The position numbers and the translations under genes were made by a program. The notes under the pieces are model-generated. The model had not been told where the DNA came from and ran no database searches. It saw nothing but the letters and a program-made list of their open reading frames with translations. From assembly GCA_014804285.1 (NCBI GenBank), contig JAAVAA010000078.1, positions 10,264 to 16,701 on the forward strand: DNA of 6,438 nt, written 5' to 3'. Source of the stretch: Lachnospiraceae bacterium (GTDB lineage Bacteria > Bacillota > Clostridia > Lachnospirales > Lachnospiraceae). Shown here in pieces: positions 1 to 6,359 of this stretch; position 1 is the first letter of the stretch; each line of letters begins with the position of its first letter.

Positions 1-1103
1 CTGATCTTCGGAGTCAGTCCTGCAATCGCCCCAACACCGTAGCCGCCAAGAACTCCCAAGATAATTCCAATGATCCCACCTAGCAGCGTAATGATACCGG
101 CCTCCGCCAAAAATTGAAGCAGTACGGATGCCGTCCTTGCCCCAAGCGCCTTTCGTATTCCGATCTCTCTGGTTCGTTCCGTAACAGATACCAGCATGAT
201 ATTCATAACACCAATACCGCCTACCAGAAGCGAAATAGCCGCTACAAAGGAAATAAAGACCGTAATAAAACTGAGAATTGTATCAAACTGCGCAGACACA
301 TCGTTAAAGCTCTGCATCATAATCTGATTTTCTCCTCGCACATTATGCCGGCTTTCCAAAAGAGAAAGTACTTTTGCCGCTACCTCCGTACAATATTCTG
401 AAGATTCTGCCACCACATAAAACTGATCGATCTCATCAATATAGTATCCCAGTTTATTTGCCATAAAAGTAAGCGGCACTTCCGCCTGGATGGTTGTTAT
501 TCCTCCGCTTCCCATAGAGATCAGGGAAGATGCATTGTCCTGCCGGATTCCAATAATGCGCAGTTCCTGCGTAATTCCCCAGAAGGTCGCATCAAAGGTC
601 ATCCCAATTACATCACTGGTTCCAAATAACGCTGTTGCATTGCTCTCCGTGATAATACAGACATTGCTGCCTGCATCGTAATCGTTCTGAGTAAAGTATT
701 TTCCCTTAATGACAGGATCGGAAGTTATATATTGTAATCCAACAGTTCCCCCTGACATTGAAATATCAAAATCTCCTTTTGGTCCTTCTGCCGTTCCCCA
801 GGTACCAAAGGATGGGGTAACGCCCTTCACATGTGCAATCTGTGTCTGGATAGCATCAAAATCTGCCTGGCTAAAAGTCACTGTTGTGTCCTTGCGGGTA
901 CTATCCACGTAAAAGGCGATCTGACCGCCTGCTAAGCCTTCCAGTTCAGAATTCACCTGTCCTCTCAGACCGTTTCCTATGGATATAACCATAATAACGG
1001 AAGAAATACCAATGATAATGCCCAGCATAGTCAAAATGGATCGGCCTTTATTGCTTTTGATATTCATAAGTGCAATCTTAATGTATTCCCAAATCTGTGC
1101 CAT
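1..1103 (-). CDS. MacB/YknZ-like ABC transporter permease (FtsX domain), C-terminus cut by window edge
   Basis: Membrane subunit of a MacB-type ABC efflux system. The frame is open from the ATG at 1103 to base 1, giving about 367 residues; family members are about 400, so only the last 30-40 are missing. The N-terminus carries a short amphipathic stretch and TM1 (about residues 22-42). An extracytoplasmic MacB_PCD-like domain follows (about 45-270, with an LFG motif near 159-161 and an IIG near 183-185). The FtsX core then starts with a TM at about 275-298 and the family hallmark VGGIGVMNIMLVSVTERTRE at about 294-313, followed by IGIRKALGA. The last visible residues begin the next glycine-rich membrane helices. 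The start is supported by GGAGG six bases upstream (1110-1114). The gene lies 17 bp after the adaptor stop, so it is last or near-last in the ATPase-adaptor-permease operon. It should partner the ATPase at 2688-3377. The substrate is unknown; peptides, antibiotics or envelope stressors are typical of the family. Confidence 0.93.
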   Translation of the reverse strand, partial: MAQIWEYIKIALMNIKSNKGRSILTMLGIIIGISSVIMVISIGNGLRGQVNSELEGLAGGQIAFYVDSTRKDTTVTFSQADFDAIQTQIAHVKGVTPSFGTWGTAEGPKGDFDISMSGGTVGLQYITSDPVIKGKYFTQNDYDAGSNVCIITESNATALFGTSDVIGMTFDATFWGITQELRIIGIRQDNASSLISMGSGGITTIQAEVPLTFMANKLGYYIDEIDQFYVVAESSEYCTEVAAKVLSLLESRHNVRGENQIMMQSFNDVSAQFDTILSFITVFISFVAAISLLVGGIGVMNIMLVSVTERTREIGIRKALGARTASVLLQFLAEAGIITLLGGIIGIILGVLGGYGVGAIAGLTPKI

Positions 1104-1109
1104 AATAAG

Positions 1110-1114
1110 CCTCC
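1110..1114 (-). promoter_or_regulatory. Ribosome-binding site of the MacB-like permease
   Basis: On the minus strand this reads GGAGG, six bases before the ATG at 1103. It lies in the 17-bp gap after the adaptor stop and fixes the start of the edge-truncated permease. Confidence 0.75.
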
Positions 1115-1120
1115 GTTCCT

Positions 1121-2602
1121 TTATTGCTCAGGCATAGCCATAACAGTCATCCCCTCAAAAAGGCCCGTCGATACTTCCAAAACCACCTGTTCTCCCTCAG
1201 AAAGTCCTTCCTTAATCTCTATATATAGATCCGACGAAATTCCTGTCACCACCGGCTTTTTAACAAGAATATTATCTTCCACAACGTAGACAAACTCGCC
1301 ATCCATATCCACATTGACCGTACTTACCGGAACCAGCACGGCATTCTCTTCCTTTGCAGTGCTGATAACAACCTTTGCTTCAACACCCAATATCAAATCA
1401 CTGTCAGGATTGGTAATCTTAATTTCTGTTCCCACAACGGCAGCTCCGCTGTTATTAGTCTCTGCCATCTTATTGATCTTGGAAACCTCACCCTGATACT
1501 CTTTATTTCCAATACTTATTCTGGCGCTCTGTCCTACTGCAATTTTATCCAGATCATACTTGGTGACAGAAATCCTAACCATCACATCCTCGGTACTTTC
1601 CAGCTTAAGAAGGGATCCTCCAACCGGAACACTGCCGCCCTCCACAGCACTGATTTCCGTAACCACTCCGTCAAATTCAGCCGTAACTCCGCTCTTTGCT
1701 GTTTCCAGGCTTTTCAACGTATCCTCTGTTTCAATCTCTTTGGTCTGCTTATTTGCCTCCAATTCTTCCTTGGCACCCGCATTCATTTTTCCTGCCTCGG
1801 CGGAGCTTTTCTGGGACTTCATTTCAGAACGGTATTCCTTATAACCTGCCAGCATATCGTTATATACCTCAAGTTCATCCTGCCAGCCTTTGATCTCTTC
1901 GTTGTTCTGCTGTTCATATGTATTTAACTGAATCTGTTTCTGCAATTCCAGATAGGTCTCTTCATCTTCCTCCGAAAAGTTTCCCTTAGCCTGTTTATCT
2001 TGATACTCCAGCAGCGTAATCTGCAGCAACGTTCCAAAATAAGCAAGATCACTCTGCTTCTTTTCAATCTTTGCCTCCAGATTCTTAATGTAAGCTTCTG
2101 TATCTTCAATCTGCTGATCCAGCACTTCCAAATTTATATTTGCCTCATTTAAATCACCCAACCGTTCGTTGTTGCTCTGAATTGAATTTTTGTAACTCCC
2201 TTCCTGAGACTGCGCTGAAAGCTGTGTTAGCTCTTCTTCTCTTGCAAGAGCCTCATCATCATAGGTAATCAGCACGTCTCCCGCTTTCACGGCATCCCCT
2301 GCTTTTACGGAAACTTCTGCTATCTTTACATCCACATCGGAAAAATAATTCTTTGTCTCCAACGTGGTAACTGTTCCGCTGGTATTGATAGTCTCTTCGA
2401 TTTCGCCAGTCCATGCACTAGTCGTAGAAACGATTGCCTGCGGCCCTTCACCGGCTGTCACCTTCATCACAATAAAAGCAATTACAAGCACACCGGCAAT
2501 ACAGCCAAAAATGATTCTCCTGCGTTTCTTCTTTGCCGCCTTATCTAAGGGCTTCTTTTCTTTTTTGGGCTTTTTTTCTATCTTCTTTTCTTCTTCACTC
2601 AT
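1121..2602 (-). CDS. HlyD/MacA/YknX-like membrane-fusion adaptor of an ABC efflux system
   Basis: Periplasmic-adaptor-type protein of 493 residues, anchored in the membrane, that couples a MacB-like permease to the cell exterior. In order: a highly basic, lysine-rich cytoplasmic tail (about 1-29), a single TM helix (30-48), the first half of a lipoyl-like domain (about 85-115, with VKAGDAVKAGDVL), a long charged coiled-coil hairpin (about 115-303), the second lipoyl half (about 305-335, AEFDGVVTEISAVEGGSVPVG), a beta-barrel domain (about 338-415) and a membrane-proximal domain (about 420-490, with VLVPVSTVNVDMDGEFVYVV). The frame can be extended upstream to a TTG at 2647, but the ATG at 2602 has a good GGGAG eight bases away and starts directly on the acidic/lysine-rich tail, so I chose it. 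The coiled coil of nearly 190 residues is long for a Gram-positive YknX-like protein. It sits between its ATPase (85 bp upstream) and permease (17 bp downstream). Lack of any outer-membrane partner fits a monoderm host. Confidence 0.93.
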   Translation of the reverse strand: MSEEEKKIEKKPKKEKKPLDKAAKKKRRRIIFGCIAGVLVIAFIVMKVTAGEGPQAIVSTTSAWTGEIEETINTSGTVTTLETKNYFSDVDVKIAEVSVKAGDAVKAGDVLITYDDEALAREEELTQLSAQSQEGSYKNSIQSNNERLGDLNEANINLEVLDQQIEDTEAYIKNLEAKIEKKQSDLAYFGTLLQITLLEYQDKQAKGNFSEEDEETYLELQKQIQLNTYEQQNNEEIKGWQDELEVYNDMLAGYKEYRSEMKSQKSSAEAGKMNAGAKEELEANKQTKEIETEDTLKSLETAKSGVTAEFDGVVTEISAVEGGSVPVGGSLLKLESTEDVMVRISVTKYDLDKIAVGQSARISIGNKEYQGEVSKINKMAETNNSGAAVVGTEIKITNPDSDLILGVEAKVVISTAKEENAVLVPVSTVNVDMDGEFVYVVEDNILVKKPVVTGISSDLYIEIKEGLSEGEQVVLEVSTGLFEGMTVMAMPEQ

Positions 2603-2637
2603 AATCCTTGCTCCCTTCCGTCCTTTATGGCCTCCAT
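2599..2637 (-). CDS. Possible 12-codon upstream ORF coupled to the adaptor start
   Basis: Between the ATPase and adaptor genes, an ATG at 2637 opens a frame encoding MEAIKDGREQGL. Its TGA overlaps the adaptor ATG as ATGA (2599-2602). This geometry is typical of translational coupling, and the peptide would be translated across the adaptor's Shine-Dalgarno. Its own ribosome site is weak: only an AGG about 11 bases upstream. It may be a chance frame. No conserved leader-peptide feature (residue runs, a stall motif) is visible, so I give it as a possibility only. Confidence 0.2.
   Translation of the reverse strand: MEAIKDGREQGL
2611..2615 (-). promoter_or_regulatory. Ribosome-binding site that decides the adaptor start
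   Basis: On the minus strand this reads GGGAG, eight bases before the ATG at 2602. It favours that ATG over the upstream in-frame TTG at 2647, giving a 493-residue rather than a 508-residue protein. Confidence 0.65.
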
Positions 2638-2656
2638 TTGACCGCAACCTGCAAAT

Positions 2657-2679
2657 TTACAGTCATACAAACTTACAGT
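2657..2679 (-). repeat. Two direct copies of a 7-bp motif, 16 bp apart, in the ATPase-adaptor gap
   Basis: The motif ACTGTAA (minus strand) occurs at 2673-2679 and 2657-2663, start to start 16 bp, just after the ATPase stop. It could be a protein or RNA contact site in the 85-bp intergenic segment, but a 7-bp repeat in AT-rich DNA can easily arise by chance. Confidence 0.2.
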
Positions 2680-2687
2680 TGAAAGAT

Positions 2688-3377
2688 TTAGCTTTCATTC
2701 TTAATATCGTCCACGATTTTTCCATCCATAATGCGGATGATCCTTCTTGCTCTGGCTGCGATATCATTGTCATGGGTAATCAGTATAACCGTTCTTCCCT
2801 CCCCATGAAGTCCCTTTAAAATCTCCATGATTTCCTTTGTTGAGCCGGAATCCAGATTTCCCGTAGGCTCATCGGCCAAGACCACCGGAGGAGCCTGGGC
2901 AATGGCTCTGGCAATAGCAACTCTCTGCTGTTGACCTCCCGACATTTCTGAAGGCTTATGATCCATTCTTGCTTTCAAGCCCACTTTTTCAAGGGCTATA
3001 TGTGATAGTCTCATTCGTTCCTTTTTGGCAACCCCCCGGTAGATAAGAGGGAGCTCTACATTTTCAAGCGCCGTAAGTCCGGCAATCAGATTAAATCCCT
3101 GAAAAATAAATCCGATCTCCCGATTTCGGATATCCGAGAGCTCATCGTCAGATAAATTGGATACATCCTGTCCATTCAATATGTAGGTTCCGCTGGTTGG
3201 AACATCCAAACACCCCAGCATATTCATCAGAGTGGATTTTCCAGATCCTGACTGTCCGATAATCGCCACAAATTCATTCTTTTCAATTTTCAGATTCACA
3301 TGATCCAGTGCCCGGACTTCATTTTCACCGGGATTATATATCTTACACATATCCCGAATCTCAATCAGTTCACTCAT
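2688..3377 (-). CDS. MacB/LolD/YknY-like ABC transporter ATP-binding protein
   Basis: Cytoplasmic nucleotide-binding subunit (229 residues, the usual length for stand-alone LolD/YknY-type ATPases) that powers the FtsX-domain permease. Every catalytic motif is intact: Walker A GQSGSGKST (41-49), Q-loop FQG (Q93), ABC signature MSGGQQQRVAIA (145-156), Walker B VVLADE (165-170, with E170 the expected catalytic base), D-loop after PTGNLDSG, and H-loop THD (H202). MSGGQQQRVAIARA and the LADEPTGNLDS stretch are characteristic of the MacB/LolD/FtsE-like group rather than importers. The ATG at 3377 has GAGG four bases upstream. This is the first gene of its operon, lying about 45 bases after the inferred transcript start of the operator-overlapped promoter. 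YknXYZ of Bacillus and the pneumococcal Spr0693-0695 system place the adaptor gene before the ATPase gene, so here the order is changed to ATPase, adaptor, permease. Confidence 0.95.
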   Translation of the reverse strand: MSELIEIRDMCKIYNPGENEVRALDHVNLKIEKNEFVAIIGQSGSGKSTLMNMLGCLDVPTSGTYILNGQDVSNLSDDELSDIRNREIGFIFQGFNLIAGLTALENVELPLIYRGVAKKERMRLSHIALEKVGLKARMDHKPSEMSGGQQQRVAIARAIAQAPPVVLADEPTGNLDSGSTKEIMEILKGLHGEGRTVILITHDNDIAARARRIIRIMDGKIVDDIKNES

Positions 3378-3422
3378 GCTGCCTCACATTCTGCTGCTTA
3401 TGCAGCTCATTTCGTCTGTACT

Positions 3423-3446
3423 ATTGTATTATATTACTAATACAAT
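3423..3446. promoter_or_regulatory. Perfect palindromic operator, resembling a YtrA-type GntR site
   Basis: The arms ATTGTATTA (3423-3431) and TAATACAAT (3438-3446) are perfect inverted repeats around a 6-bp spacer (3432-3437). The palindrome lies inside the core promoter, covering most of the spacer between -35 and -10 and the whole -10 box, so a bound dimer would block RNA polymerase. The TGTATTA-N6-TAATACA form resembles operators described for YtrA-subfamily GntR repressors, which commonly control ABC-transporter operons in Firmicutes; assigning the family from memory of that consensus is inference. The adjacent genes encode an ABC efflux system, which fits. No regulator gene is within the window; it may lie downstream of the permease or elsewhere. 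Confidence 0.7.
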
Positions 3447-3455
3447 AATTGTCAA
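3428..3455 (-). promoter_or_regulatory. Consensus sigma-A promoter of the MacB-like operon
   Basis: On the minus strand a perfect -35 TTGACA (3455-3450) is followed by 16 bp and a perfect -10 TATAAT (3433-3428). Transcription should start near 3421, about 44 bases before the ATPase ATG. The DNA just upstream of the -35 (about 3456-3485) is very A/T rich, like an UP element. The 5' untranslated region contains a small GCTGC-ATAA-GCAGC hairpin (3393-3406) of unknown importance. A fully consensus promoter is expected to be strong, so the operator lying on it is the likely control point. Confidence 0.85.
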
Positions 3456-3574
3456 TACTAAAATTTAAGATTATCATTTATCATAAAGCATAACGAATTA
3501 TATGACCAAAATGTTTCAATAATCTGTAAAAAAATCTTAAGTTTTTCTAAGTTTTTTCCAGTTAGGTCATGCAT

Positions 3575-3617
3575 AAAAAAGGGAATCCCCAAACCCTTTA
3601 TGGATTTAAGAATTCCC
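3575..3617 (-). terminator. Rho-independent terminator of the importer operon
   Basis: Read on the minus strand, 3617-3602 pairs with 3596-3581 to form a continuous 16-bp stem with four G-U pairs, closed by a 5-base loop (ATAAA) and followed directly by six T residues (3580-3575). The stem starts 18 bases after the stop codon of the solute-binding protein. It separates the importer operon from the efflux operon promoter about 120 bp further on. The intervening 3456-3574 is AT-rich and shows no gene. Confidence 0.92.
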
Positions 3618-3635
3618 ACAATCATCTCAACCGGT

Positions 3636-4628
3636 TTACTTTTGAAGATATGCAAAAAATCCTTCTATATCTCCGGACTTCATATAGCCCTTTTCCACCC
3701 AGAAATCTGCTGCCATCTTCGCAATATCTTTCACATTATCCGCTTTACTCAGATCGTTAAACTCCTTGTTCATTGCTTCATCGTAAAATGTGATCCCGGC
3801 ACACTCATCCATGACATCCTGCTTGTCAAGGGAAAGTCCCTTTGCCATGATCTCACAGCCTTCATCAAAGTTTTCATTTAAATATGCTACCGCCTTATTC
3901 CAGCAGTCATTCAGAACATCCGCAGCATCCGGGTGCTCTTCCAGAAAATTAGTGTTTACTGTAAGTACATCAATAATTGCTTTGGGATAGTCCGCAGAAG
4001 ATACCAAAATGTGGCCTCCCTCACGTTCACCGCAATTACCAAGGGCCGGTTCCCAGGTCACAGCCGCATCAACATTTCCTGCAATAAAAGCTTCGCCTGC
4101 CGCATCATTTCCCATCTCTACAATGTTAATCTGATCTTCAGTAATATTGCTGTCTGCAAGTGCCTGAAGGAAGAAAAAGTAGGATGTTGCTGATTTATCC
4201 AGCGCCACTGTTTTCCCTGCAAGATCATCCATTGTCTGAATATCACCTGTTGCAACCAGTCCGTCGCCGCCGGTAGAGCAGTCCATTGTACATACATATT
4301 GTTCCGGTGCTCCCGCATCAAATTGAATAATGTCACGGTCCATAACCTGTCCCAGTGCCTGAATGCTGTTTGAAACAAAAGCTGCGCCATATGTAGACTC
4401 GTCTTCCATGATCACCACCTGGGCATCATAACCAGCCTCCTCAAAATACCCCTTTTCGATAGCAATAAATACCGGTGCATAGCCCGCCCATGTACAAAAT
4501 GCGATCTTCATCGGAATCAGTTCTCCGGATTTTGCCTCACCATCTCCCGCTGTTTGTGCAACGCCTCCGCATCCTACACAGGAAAGCGTCACCACGCCTG
4601 CAAGTAATAATGCTAATAACTTTTTCAT
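3636..4628 (-). CDS. ABC importer solute-binding lipoprotein, SsuA/TauA/NMT1-like
   Basis: Extracytoplasmic substrate-binding lipoprotein of 330 residues, about the family norm. A lipoprotein signal peptide (MKKLLALLLAGVVTLSCVGC) ends at Cys20, the likely acylated residue; Cys at -3 is unusual, and Cys17 is the alternative. Mature-domain landmarks of the NMT1/SsuA fold are AFCTWAGYAPVFIAIEKGYF (43-62), which lines the ligand cleft in relatives; a DGLVATGDIQTMDDLAGKTVA segment start (122-130) leading into the hinge; and FIAGNVDAAVTWEPAL (181-196), typical of periplasmic proteins for nitrate, sulfonates, taurine and thiamine precursors. The ligand cannot be told. Seven further cysteines (45, 113, 117, 199, 242, 258, 276) in an exported protein are odd and suggest a strictly anaerobic host or redox/metal chemistry. 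AGGAG (4635-4639) supports the start. Last gene of the operon, 17 bp after the ATPase and just before an intrinsic terminator. Confidence 0.9.
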   Translation of the reverse strand: MKKLLALLLAGVVTLSCVGCGGVAQTAGDGEAKSGELIPMKIAFCTWAGYAPVFIAIEKGYFEEAGYDAQVVIMEDESTYGAAFVSNSIQALGQVMDRDIIQFDAGAPEQYVCTMDCSTGGDGLVATGDIQTMDDLAGKTVALDKSATSYFFFLQALADSNITEDQINIVEMGNDAAGEAFIAGNVDAAVTWEPALGNCGEREGGHILVSSADYPKAIIDVLTVNTNFLEEHPDAADVLNDCWNKAVAYLNENFDEGCEIMAKGLSLDKQDVMDECAGITFYDEAMNKEFNDLSKADNVKDIAKMAADFWVEKGYMKSGDIEGFFAYLQK

Positions 4629-4634
4629 AATTTT

Positions 4635-4639
4635 CTCCT
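4635..4639 (-). promoter_or_regulatory. Strong ribosome-binding site of the solute-binding protein
   Basis: On the minus strand this reads AGGAG, in a purine-rich run six bases before the ATG at 4628. It is the best Shine-Dalgarno in the operon. That fits the usual need for excess binding protein over the membrane and ATPase subunits, whose own sites are weaker. Confidence 0.75.
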
Positions 4640-4645
4640 CTTTTC

Positions 4646-5440
4646 TTATATTTCAATGGCTGCCTCCTGGCTTTCCTGCCAGAGCATATCCATGATCTTT
4701 TGTTTCATTGCAAGAAATTCCGGTTTCACCAGCATTTCGTGGTTCCTCTCCCCTTTAAGCTTTACCTCCAGCACCTCGCGGATGGTTCCCGGGCGACGGC
4801 TCATCACATAGATACGATCGGCCAAAAGAATTGCCTCATCAATATCATGAGTGATAAACAGAATTGTATTTTGAGTTTCCCGGCTGATTTTTGCCAATAG
4901 CTCCTGCATCACCACTCGGGTCTGGGCATCCAAAGCACCAAAAGGCTCATCCATCAGTAAAATCTTAGGATGATTTGCCAGTGTCCTCGCAATAGCCACA
5001 CGCTGCTTCATACCACCTGAAAGCTGCCTGGGAAGTGCGTTTTCAAATCCGCTAAGCCCCACCAGACCGATATATTCCTTTGCTCTCTGCTCCCGTTCCT
5101 TTTTCGGAACTCTCTGCATCTTCAATCCAAATTCCACATTTTTCTGAACTGTCAGCCAGGGAAAAAGACTGTATCCCTGAAAAACCATCCCTCTTTCCGC
5201 CCCCGGACCGGTAACTTCCTCTCCATCGACCAGAATCTTTCCTTCTTCCACGTGCTCCAATCCCCCGATCAGGTTGATCAGCGTGGACTTACCGCAGCCT
5301 GAAGGCCCCACAATCACCACAAATTCTGACTCTCTCACTTCCAGATTAATATCCTTCAGCGCCACTACATCCTTTTCTCTGCGCCTGAGGGCAGGATAAA
5401 CCCATTGCAGATCTATTACCTTTAGCTTTACATTACTCAT
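4646..5440 (-). CDS. ABC importer ATP-binding protein, SsuB/TauB/NrtD-like
   Basis: Cytoplasmic ATPase (264 residues, typical for SsuB/TauB) energising the importer. Motifs are complete: Walker A GPSGCGKST (45-53), Q-loop FQGYSLFPW (87-95, Q88), signature LSGGMKQRVAIA (140-151), Walker B ILLMDE (160-165), D-loop FGALDAQTR (167-175) and H-loop ITHD (196-199, H198). GMVFQGYSLFPWLTV and LMDEPFGALDAQTR are diagnostic of the nitrate/sulfonate/taurine family. The C-terminal stretch after about 205 holds the usual LADRIYVMSRRPGTI segment, with no added regulatory domain. The ATG at 5440 starts 2 bp after the permease TAG stop and has only a weak Shine-Dalgarno (GGGTG), so translation is probably coupled to the permease. 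The solute-binding protein follows after 17 bp. Confidence 0.95.
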   Translation of the reverse strand: MSNVKLKVIDLQWVYPALRRREKDVVALKDINLEVRESEFVVIVGPSGCGKSTLINLIGGLEHVEEGKILVDGEEVTGPGAERGMVFQGYSLFPWLTVQKNVEFGLKMQRVPKKEREQRAKEYIGLVGLSGFENALPRQLSGGMKQRVAIARTLANHPKILLMDEPFGALDAQTRVVMQELLAKISRETQNTILFITHDIDEAILLADRIYVMSRRPGTIREVLEVKLKGERNHEMLVKPEFLAMKQKIMDMLWQESQEAAIEI

Positions 5441-5442
5441 CT

Positions 5443-6219
5443 CTAATCACCCAGCCTTTCGTGCCATGGAACAACCAGCTTTGTCAATATCCGGAGCAGG
5501 AAATCGGTAATCAGACCGATCACACCGATCATGATCAATCCTGCAAAAATCACATCCGTAGCCAAAAAGCGCTGTGATTTTAAAATTATATAGCCCAGCC
5601 CAGCCGAAGCCGCCACCATTTCCGCAACCACCAGATATGTCCATGCCCAGCCGATAGTCAGTCGAAAATCATCCATCAGTCCCGGCAGCGCCGCCGGAAA
5701 AATAACCTCCGTATAGACTTGAAATTTACTTGCTCCAAGCGTCCTTGCTGCATTGATCATATTCTTGTCAATCGAAGAAACCGTATCACTGACCATCAGC
5801 ACTAATTGGAAAAAAGTTCCCAAAAAAATAATCACATATTTTTGATTTTCTTCTATTCCCAGGTAAAGCAGGGTAAGGGGAACCAAGGCAACCACCGGAA
5901 GATACCTGACAAATTCAATCACTGGCTGTATGATTGCACTGAACTTTTTGGACTGCGCCATCAGCATGCCAATCGGGAGCGCCGCAACCGCCGACCACAG
6001 CCAGCCCACCATAACGCGTTTGGTCGAGACAAAGCAGTGTTCCAACAAGGTTCCATCCTTTGCCATATCCACCAGACTGTTCCACACAGCGGTGGGAGAA
6101 GGCATAAAAATCTCATTTACAAAGCCTCCGTAGGTGACGATACACCACACCGCAATAATAATACAAAAAGAAATAAATGAAAGACCTCCGTAAGAAAGTC
6201 TTCTGCTTTTCTTCTTCAT
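5443..6219 (-). CDS. ABC importer permease, SsuC/TauC-like
   Basis: Integral-membrane subunit (258 residues) of the importer; SsuC/TauC proteins have similar length. A basic N-terminus (MKKKSRR) precedes six predicted TM segments at about 11-30, 66-87, 98-120, 128-147, 186-205 and 222-246. The cytoplasmic EAA coupling loop, NAARTLGASKFQVYTEVIFP (156-175) followed by AALPGL, docks on the ATPase and is typical of the BPD_transp_1 SsuC/TauC/NrtB group. The frame extends to a GTG at 6255 (and an ATG at 6252), but those have no Shine-Dalgarno. The ATG at 6219 has GGAAA six bases upstream and begins with the usual positive residues ahead of TM1, so I chose it. First gene of the operon, about 57 bases after the predicted transcript start, and 2 bp before the ATPase gene. 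Substrate not assignable. Confidence 0.93.
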   Translation of the reverse strand: MKKKSRRLSYGGLSFISFCIIIAVWCIVTYGGFVNEIFMPSPTAVWNSLVDMAKDGTLLEHCFVSTKRVMVGWLWSAVAALPIGMLMAQSKKFSAIIQPVIEFVRYLPVVALVPLTLLYLGIEENQKYVIIFLGTFFQLVLMVSDTVSSIDKNMINAARTLGASKFQVYTEVIFPAALPGLMDDFRLTIGWAWTYLVVAEMVAASAGLGYIILKSQRFLATDVIFAGLIMIGVIGLITDFLLRILTKLVVPWHERLGD

Positions 6220-6225
6220 AATCGT

Positions 6226-6230
6226 TTTCC
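6226..6230 (-). promoter_or_regulatory. Ribosome-binding site that decides the permease start
   Basis: On the minus strand this reads GGAAA, six bases before the ATG at 6219. A second GGAAAG lies at 6238-6233. The in-frame GTG (6255) and ATG (6252) further upstream have only AT-rich DNA before them, so the shorter 258-residue protein is preferred. Confidence 0.5.
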
Positions 6231-6282
6231 AACTTTCCGTAAAAATATACATCACTTATTTATCACATTAGCACATTAAAGC

Positions 6283-6310
6283 AGTATACCACGGAACATG
6301 TCATTTGAAA
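6283..6310 (-). promoter_or_regulatory. Extended -10 promoter of the importer operon
   Basis: On the minus strand the -10 TATACT (6288-6283) is preceded by TGG, making an extended -10 (TGnTATACT). A weak -35, TTTCAA (6310-6305), lies 16 bp upstream. Transcription should begin near 6276, giving a leader of about 57 bases before the permease ATG. That is too short for a riboswitch, and no thiamine, SAM or flavin aptamer is recognisable. A weak -35 often means dependence on an activator, but no clear activator site is identifiable here. Confidence 0.6.
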
Positions 6311-6359
6311 AGTAGTAAATTAACGTTTAGATGGGGTATGCGTATGTAAAGCGTCCGCT

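Noticed and set aside
2364..2819. Plus-strand open frame of 151 codons
   Set aside because: It lies antisense to the adaptor N-terminus, the intergenic gap and the ATPase C-terminus. Its hydrophobic and serine/phenylalanine-rich composition mirrors lysine-rich and acidic coding on the other strand. No ribosome site or recognisable domain.
3393..3406. Small hairpin (5-bp stem, 4-base loop) in the leader of the efflux operon
   Set aside because: Too short to be a terminator or riboswitch, with no T-run. It may be chance; it is noted with the promoter only.
3510..3555. Poly-A and poly-T runs between the terminator and the efflux promoter
   Set aside because: The possible pairing is only about four base pairs. 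The runs fit simple AT-rich intergenic DNA rather than a second terminator or an RNA gene.
5806..6180. Plus-strand open frame of 124 codons
   Set aside because: Entirely antisense to the SsuC-like permease, with biased composition and no recognisable motif. It is a shadow of the real gene.
6256..6359. Possible riboswitch upstream of the importer operon
   Set aside because: The leader is only about 57 bases, and none of the conserved core sequences of thiamine, SAM or flavin aptamers is recognisable.
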